In this document: in pieces, positions 58,956 through 64,000 of the stretch | How positions within the stretch are numbered: position 1 is the first letter of the stretch | Layout: every line of letters starts with the position of its first letter | From: Maribacter litoralis | GTDB lineage: Bacteria > Bacteroidota > Bacteroidia > Flavobacteriales > Flavobacteriaceae | Direction: 5' to 3' | Assembly (NCBI RefSeq): GCF_003075045.1 | Contig: NZ_QCZD01000003.1 | Coordinates: forward strand, 1 to 64,000 | Length of the DNA stretch: 64,000 nt | Notes under the pieces: generated by a model | Told to the model about the DNA's origin: nothing | Seen by the model: only the letters and a program-made list of their open reading frames with translations | Database searches by the model: none | Position numbers and translations under genes: made by a program

Positions 58956-60503
58956 ATGAAATATATAAAAGTAAATAAACTAACAGTGCTTTTAGCCTTT
59001 CTAGGTACTGTACTAATAGGATGTTCCGATGACCTGGACCAACCTGAACTGAACAATAATTTTGCCGGAGGAACAGATTTTTCACAGACAGATGATATGA
59101 TTTTATCCTTGATCGGTGTATATCAATCTGTAGCCGATAGAGGTTGGGAACAACCTTTGGTGGTTGCCACAAGAGGTGATGATGTTAATGCCGCAGGTGA
59201 CCAACAAGGGTTAAAAAACCAAGATCGTTACGTGTATGATAATTCTTTCTTTGGATCAAGAACCTTATGGGAAACCTACTATGGCGATATCATCGGCGCC
59301 CATACAGGTATGGAGCAGATTGAAAGATATATGGAATTTGCAGATGATGAAGGTATCGCTTTAGGTAACCAATATATAGCCGAGGCTAAAGTTTTGAGAG
59401 CTATCCTTTTATTTCAATTATCACAGGTGTACGGTTCGGTATTTATACCAACCTCATCGAATCTTAATGATTTTGCAGATGTTACTTCGGTACCAAGTAA
59501 AGATGAAGTAATGCAGCATATCTCTGATCAAATGGATGAAGCTATTCCATTCTTACTTGACCTAAGACCTAATGAACGTACAGATTTACCTGGCGGAGTT
59601 ACCAAATACACCGCTTTGATGATCAAGGCGGAAGCAAATCAAGAACTTGAAAATTACCAAGCTGTTGCAGATGCTACAGGTGAAATCATAGCTTCTGGAA
59701 AATTCAGTCTTTTCCCAGATTATTATGAGTTATTCAAAACTCCGGGAAAATTAAGCGATGAAAACTTATTTGAATTCCAATATTCCGATTTTGGTAATGG
59801 CGAAGGCGATAGGGTCAGTCACTTATACGCTCCCTATGGTCCTAACTCATGGAATCCGGCAGTAGATGGTTCCAGTAACGGATGGGGATTCTTTGAGCCT
59901 AGTTTAAAGTTTATAGAATTTATGTTGGACAGAGGTGAGACAGACCGTTTGGAAACTTCTGTTTTCTTTAGCCAAAAAGGAATTGACAGCTTAATTGCCA
60001 CTACACCTTACACGGCAGAAACTTTGCCTTCATTCGTATCGCCAGTAACTAGAGATGGTGATGAAAATACGTCTACCGTTCGTTCCATATTCTCAAGTGG
60101 TAAGCACTATTTACCAACCAATCAATTAATACCTGGGCGAACCGAATATGGCAGTAACAAAAACAATATTGTTTTTCGTTACTCTGAAACTTTATTAATG
60201 TATGCAGAAGCCTTGGTTCAAGGTGCCAATAATTCTGTTATGACAGCAGATGAGGCAGTAAACCAAGTACGCGCAAGGGCTAACATGGCTCCTTTAAGTG
60301 GTGTTACGCTTGATCAAATCGTTGATGAAAAATTTGCCGAGCTTTCAATGGAATGGGGTAAACGCTTTTTTGATATGGTGCGATTGGGCAGATACGATGA
60401 ACTAAGTTTTGACGGAAGAACATTTACCGAAGACAAGGCTTTTGTAACCTATCACCAAGATCAAATAGACGAGTTTCCAATATTAGGTGAAATAGCAAAC
60501 TAA
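58956..60503 (+). CDS. SusD/RagB-family glycan-binding lipoprotein of the PUL
   Basis: A 515-residue lipoprotein (lipobox LIGC, Cys at 23) with the SusD fold: IAEAKVLRAILLFQLSQVYG (helical TPR-like pair), VMQHISDQMDEAIPFLLDLR, FRYSETLLMYAEALVQGANN, and MEWGKRFFDMVRLGRYDELS near the C-terminus. It should act as the SusC lid and bind the oligosaccharide. It lies 10 nt after susC and 12 nt before the LamG lipoprotein, in one operon. Confidence 0.95.
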   Translation: MKYIKVNKLTVLLAFLGTVLIGCSDDLDQPELNNNFAGGTDFSQTDDMILSLIGVYQSVADRGWEQPLVVATRGDDVNAAGDQQGLKNQDRYVYDNSFFGSRTLWETYYGDIIGAHTGMEQIERYMEFADDEGIALGNQYIAEAKVLRAILLFQLSQVYGSVFIPTSSNLNDFADVTSVPSKDEVMQHISDQMDEAIPFLLDLRPNERTDLPGGVTKYTALMIKAEANQELENYQAVADATGEIIASGKFSLFPDYYELFKTPGKLSDENLFEFQYSDFGNGEGDRVSHLYAPYGPNSWNPAVDGSSNGWGFFEPSLKFIEFMLDRGETDRLETSVFFSQKGIDSLIATTPYTAETLPSFVSPVTRDGDENTSTVRSIFSSGKHYLPTNQLIPGRTEYGSNKNNIVFRYSETLLMYAEALVQGANNSVMTADEAVNQVRARANMAPLSGVTLDQIVDEKFAELSMEWGKRFFDMVRLGRYDELSFDGRTFTEDKAFVTYHQDQIDEFPILGEIAN

Positions 60504-60515
60504 AAACGAACTACC

Positions 60516-62315
60516 ATGAAACATTTAAAACACATATTTACTTTCTTGTTGGCCGCCTTTTTTATGGTTGCCTGCGAAGATGGTATAGATTCTCTTACCG
60601 AGGTTGATCCAGGTGCCGATGAAACTGCACCGAATATCACCATTACTTCACCTACCGAAGGTTTGGCGGTAAAAGTAAACGAAGAACTAGCAACGATTAC
60701 CATAAAATTTGAAGCCGAAGACGATATCGAATTGGCTTCTGTAAGTGTAGCCTTAGATGGCACCACAATTAAAAGCTATTCAGATTTTCTAGATTATAGA
60801 AGATTGGTAGTAGATGATTTGGTTTACGACCAACTTGCAGATGGTGAGCATGTACTTACCGTTACCGCAACTGATCTAGATGGTAAAACAACGAACGGTA
60901 TGGTCAACTTTACAAAAGAACCTGCCTATGTTTCTAAATACCCAGGTGAAATTTTATACATGCCTTTTGATGGTGCGTATGTTGATTTGATCAGTTTTGA
61001 AGAAGCTGAAGAATTTGGAAGTCCGTCCATAAGCGAAGATAATATTGCGGGCGATGGTTCATACCAAGGTGCAACCGATACTTATTTGACATTAGATTCA
61101 GAACGTTTTAAAAATGCCGAATTCAGTGCTATTTTTTGGATGAAGGTAAACAGTACTCCTGATCGCGCAGGTATTTTAACCTTAAGTGCCCCATTGATCG
61201 ATGGTACCGATAATGACCTTACGAAAGGATTTAGATTTTTCCGTGAAAATGCCAATGGTAAGCAGCGCTTTAAACTGAATGCCGGTTCTGGTGATGCTGG
61301 AACTTGGTTTGACGGTGGCGAAGCTGCAGATGTAGACCCAACGACCGGAGAATGGATAAACCTAGCCTTTACTATTTCCGGTTCTGAAGCAGCTGTGTAT
61401 ATAGATGGTCAAATTGCAAGTGAAGGTGCTTTTAACGGAATTGACTGGACAGACGTTAACGTACTTTCCATTATGTCGGGCGCACCTAACTTTACAGCGT
61501 GGAACCACTTATCGGACGAAAGCTTATTAGATGAGCTTCGTATTTTCAATAGAGCCATTTCTCAAGAAGAAATTCAACAAATAATGGCTGACGATTCAGG
61601 TGAATTTGTTTCTACCTACCCTCCTACTTTTGACGGTGAAATGTTCTATATGCCATTTGATGGTAGTTACAATGAACGTTTTAGAAACATTGACGCTACC
61701 GTTGTAGGTACACCAGGTTTTGCCGGTGAAAGTGTAGATGGTGATAATGCCTACGCAGGTGCAACAGATTCTTATTTGACATTTCCAACAAATGAATCCG
61801 GAGCTTTAACTACCGAAGAATTCAGTGCCACTTTATGGTACAAATTAAACGCCGATCCGACAAGAGGTTCCATTCTGGTAATGGGTCCTGAAGATGTGGA
61901 TAATGCAGGATACCCCGATGTACAGAACAAACGTACCAACGGGTTCCGATTCTTTAGAGAGGGCGATGCCACACGACAGGTTTTCAAATTGAATGTTGGT
62001 AATGGTGAAGGTGAATCTTGGTTTGACGGTGGCGATGCAGCTGCGTTAGACCCTACCGCTACAGATTGGGTACACTTGGCATTTACCATCTCCGGCACCG
62101 AGTGTGTTGTGTATTTTGATGGTGAAATTGTATCACAAGGGGATTTCACAGGAGTAGATTGGACAGGATGCGATATTTTATCCATCGGTTCGGGAGCTCC
62201 ACGATTTACCGAATGGGGTCATGGCTTTGATCTTAGTTTTATTGATGAACTTAGATTATATAACAAGGCTTTGACACAACAAGAAATTCAAGATATAAGA
62301 CAAGCAGGTCTTTAA
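60516..62315 (+). CDS. surface lipoprotein with Ig-like and two tandem LamG-like domains
   Basis: A 599-residue lipoprotein (lipobox MVAC, Cys at 20). Domain 1 (about 35-140) is Ig-like (TAPNITITSPTEGLAVKVNE). Two concanavalin A/LamG-type domains follow: about 145-360 (ILYMPFDGAY... to LDELRIFNRAISQEEIQQ) and about 375-598 (MFYMPFDGSY... to IDELRLYNKALTQQEIQD). Both carry the same NGFRFFRE or KGFRFFRE and WFDGG motifs, so they are an internal duplication. It sits where SusE/F-like surface glycan-binding proteins are found and probably binds the PUL substrate with two sites. No catalytic motif was seen. Confidence 0.82.
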   Translation: MKHLKHIFTFLLAAFFMVACEDGIDSLTEVDPGADETAPNITITSPTEGLAVKVNEELATITIKFEAEDDIELASVSVALDGTTIKSYSDFLDYRRLVVDDLVYDQLADGEHVLTVTATDLDGKTTNGMVNFTKEPAYVSKYPGEILYMPFDGAYVDLISFEEAEEFGSPSISEDNIAGDGSYQGATDTYLTLDSERFKNAEFSAIFWMKVNSTPDRAGILTLSAPLIDGTDNDLTKGFRFFRENANGKQRFKLNAGSGDAGTWFDGGEAADVDPTTGEWINLAFTISGSEAAVYIDGQIASEGAFNGIDWTDVNVLSIMSGAPNFTAWNHLSDESLLDELRIFNRAISQEEIQQIMADDSGEFVSTYPPTFDGEMFYMPFDGSYNERFRNIDATVVGTPGFAGESVDGDNAYAGATDSYLTFPTNESGALTTEEFSATLWYKLNADPTRGSILVMGPEDVDNAGYPDVQNKRTNGFRFFREGDATRQVFKLNVGNGEGESWFDGGDAAALDPTATDWVHLAFTISGTECVVYFDGEIVSQGDFTGVDWTGCDILSIGSGAPRFTEWGHGFDLSFIDELRLYNKALTQQEIQDIRQAGL

Positions 62316-62360
62316 ATACGATAATAGTTTAGTTTAAATTAGTTAATGCAGTAGATTTTT

Positions 62361-63719
62361 ATGAGGTTATTTTTAATTTCAATGACCATTGCAGCTTTGT
62401 TAGTGGGGTGCAATGGTCAATCCTCTAAGTCCAAACTTAGAGAACAGAGCCAGAATGTAGAACAGATTAAAATTACAGATGAACAGCTATTGGACTCCGT
62501 TCAAAAGCAGACGTTCAATTATTTCTGGGAAGGTGCAGAACCCACTTCGGGACTCGCAAGGGAGAGAATTCATTTAGACGATATTTACCCAACTCATCAT
62601 AAGGATATCATTACAATTGGTGGTTCTGGTTTTGGTGTTATGGCAATTTTAGTAGGTATTGAAAGGGGTTTTATTACTCGCGAAATGGGTCTTGAGCGAC
62701 TTGAAAAAGCAGTAGATTTTCTAGACAATGCCGATCGTTTTCATGGTGCTTGGCCACATTGGCTAACTCCTGACGGAAAGATGACGCCATTCAGCAAAAA
62801 AGATAATGGCGGTGATTTAGTAGAAACCGCATTTCTTATTGAAGGTTTATTGACCGTTAAAGAATATTTTAAAGATGGTAACCAACGTGAACAAGAACTT
62901 GCCCAACACATACAACAATTATGGGAAGAAGTAGAATGGGATTGGTACACCAAAGGTGAAAATGTACTGTATTGGCACTGGTCACCTGAATATGAGTGGG
63001 ACATGAATTTCCCTGTTGGTGGTTACAACGAAGCATTGATCATGTATATTTTGGCAGCAGCTTCTCCAACACATCCTATTTCCAAAGAGGTCTATGACCA
63101 AGGTTGGGCTAGAGACGGAGCAATCACAAATGACACTACTTTTTACGGGCTACCAACTGTTTTAGACCATTATGAAAGTGATGCTTCACCCGTTGGTCCA
63201 ATGTTCTGGGCACACTATTCCTTTACGGGATTAAATCCTAAAGGATTAAAAGACCAGTATGCAGATTATTGGGAATTGAACAAAAACCATACAATGATCC
63301 AATACAAGTATGCCGTTGATAATCCGAAGAATTTTAAAGGCTATGGCGAAGATTTATGGGGACTTACTTCTAGTTACTCCATGAAAGGATATGCAGGGCA
63401 TCGACCAGATAGGGATATCAGTGTTATTTCGCCAACTGCAGCTCTTTCGTCCATGCCGTATGCACCTAAAGAGAGTATGGCATTTTTAAGAAACCTGTAT
63501 ACCAATCACGATACGCTTGTTGGTAAATATGGTCCATATGATGCTTTCAGCTTAGAGGAAAATTGGGTATTGCCCAGATATTTGGCTATAGACCAAGGTC
63601 CTATTCCTGTAATGATCGAAAATCATAGAAGCGGACTATTCTGGATGCTGTTTATGACCAATAAAGATGTAGTAAAGGGCTTGGATAAATTAGGATTTTC
63701 AGTAGCATCACCACAATGA
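62361..63719 (+). CDS. glucoamylase-family lipoprotein (PF10091; GH144-like), copy 1
   Basis: A 452-residue lipoprotein (lipobox LLVGC, Cys at 17). The catalytic (alpha/alpha)6 domain starts DSVQKQTFNYFWEGAEPTSG and includes HHKDIITIGGSGFGVMAILV, DNGGDLVETAFLIEGLL (acidic residues 152 and 155), NEALIMYILAAASPTHPI, and DLWGLTSSYSMKGYAGHRPD. This is the glycoamylase family PF10091, whose characterised GH144 members are endo-beta-1,2-glucanases; the activity here is inferred. Probably outer-surface anchored and acting before SusC import. The stop overlaps the start of a second related gene (ATGA). Confidence 0.87.
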   Translation: MRLFLISMTIAALLVGCNGQSSKSKLREQSQNVEQIKITDEQLLDSVQKQTFNYFWEGAEPTSGLARERIHLDDIYPTHHKDIITIGGSGFGVMAILVGIERGFITREMGLERLEKAVDFLDNADRFHGAWPHWLTPDGKMTPFSKKDNGGDLVETAFLIEGLLTVKEYFKDGNQREQELAQHIQQLWEEVEWDWYTKGENVLYWHWSPEYEWDMNFPVGGYNEALIMYILAAASPTHPISKEVYDQGWARDGAITNDTTFYGLPTVLDHYESDASPVGPMFWAHYSFTGLNPKGLKDQYADYWELNKNHTMIQYKYAVDNPKNFKGYGEDLWGLTSSYSMKGYAGHRPDRDISVISPTAALSSMPYAPKESMAFLRNLYTNHDTLVGKYGPYDAFSLEENWVLPRYLAIDQGPIPVMIENHRSGLFWMLFMTNKDVVKGLDKLGFSVASPQ

Positions 63720-64000
63720 ATGGCAGAAACCAACAAAGGCATCAAAAGAAAATACTCCAAAAGACGTACGTAGTACTCTTGGGAATTTTAACGGTAACGG
63801 TGATGGCATGTTCATCATCGGAACCTGATGCCCCAACGGGTGAATCTGAACTTCCGGAAACTCCTACCGAACCAGAAACAGATCCTCAAGTACCAGAAAT
63901 TTCAGACGAAGAACTTTTGGATTTAACCCAGCAAGAAACCTTCAAATATTTTTGGGATTATGCTGAGGCAAATTCTGGTGCAGCCCGCGAACGTTTTCAT
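63716..64000 (+). CDS. glucoamylase-family lipoprotein, copy 2 (partial, cut by window end)
   Basis: The ATG at 63716 overlaps the TGA of copy 1 by 4 nt. The first 95 codons encode an N-terminal basic segment, a hydrophobic signal with lipobox VMAC (Cys at 32), an acidic Pro/Glu linker (EPDAPTGESELPETPTEPET), and the start of a catalytic domain, ELLDLTQQETFKYFWDYAEA then AARERFH, aligned to the start of copy 1 (LLDSVQKQTFNYFW, LARERIH). The gene therefore begins a second PF10091 enzyme with a longer linker. The rest lies beyond the window. Confidence 0.88.
   Translation, partial: MNGRNQQRHQKKILQKTYVVLLGILTVTVMACSSSEPDAPTGESELPETPTEPETDPQVPEISDEELLDLTQQETFKYFWDYAEANSGAARERFH

Noticed and set aside
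60516..62315. Glycoside hydrolase (GH16-like) role for the LamG lipoprotein
   Set aside because: No ExDxxE-type motif was seen; layout fits a binding protein.

Overview
The window looks like the chromosome of a low-GC marine flavobacterium (Bacteroidota, Flavobacteriaceae). The support is a 16S rRNA 5' end of flavobacterial type, Bacteroidota promoters (TTG, about 20 nt, TAnnTTTG), a type IX secretion (T9SS) sorting domain, two SusC/SusD loci, and family-typical genes (putative porin, GSCFA, DUF4230, DUF5522). No genus is claimed. No prophage, complete insertion sequence or CRISPR array was seen.

Layout. 1-0.6 kb: 5' end of a 16S gene on the minus strand with two tandem rRNA promoters. 0.7-10.1 kb: outer-membrane and secreted proteins (putative porin, a 1425-residue T9SS beta-propeller adhesin-like protein with a partner lipoprotein, a hypothetical, an arylsulfotransferase-like lipoprotein). 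10.2-15.5 kb: a minus-strand SusC-SusD-lipoprotein operon with no enzyme attached. 15.7-23.9 kb: rnhB, an 817-residue lipoprotein of unknown role, lipB with two upstream envelope genes (one a 51-residue YqaE/Pmp3 protein), a membrane-anchored LuxR-type regulator, a thioredoxin-like protein, and an SGNH hydrolase split by an in-frame TAA. 23.9-35.2 kb: lysS, a DASS transporter, a metzincin, a Spy-like protein, hemL, a GH73-LysM lipoprotein, a PLP enzyme and several small genes. 35.3-46 kb: an Lrp regulator divergent from an aromatic amino acid hydroxylase, the alaS-TPR-GSCFA-DUF4230 group, and the divergent M23-MerR-LemA-TPM-TPM operon. 46-52.4 kb: a repeat-filled gap, der, a NeuD/PglD-like acyltransferase, era, an AGCS symporter, an initiator tRNA gene, and a sterol-desaturase-family enzyme.

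52.4-64 kb is a polysaccharide utilization locus (PUL): a one-protein sensor/regulator (propeller, Y_Y_Y, membrane segment, LuxR helix-turn-helix), then susC, susD, a surface lipoprotein with two tandem LamG-like domains, and two adjacent glucoamylase-family (PF10091, GH144-like) lipoproteins, the second cut by the window end. Beta-1,2-glucan is the best guess for the substrate because characterised GH144 enzymes are endo-beta-1,2-glucanases; this is inference. A GTTAATT element occurs repeatedly in the gaps upstream of both the regulator and susC, next to a perfect 11-bp tandem repeat before susC, and is a candidate operator.

Most of the window is recognisable core or accessory flavobacterial content. 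The least explained items are the PUL regulator/operator arrangement, the 205-bp-spaced repeats at 46.1-46.35 kb, the 817-residue lipoprotein, a small HExxH protein, and a 59-residue secreted peptide gene bracketed by terminators.
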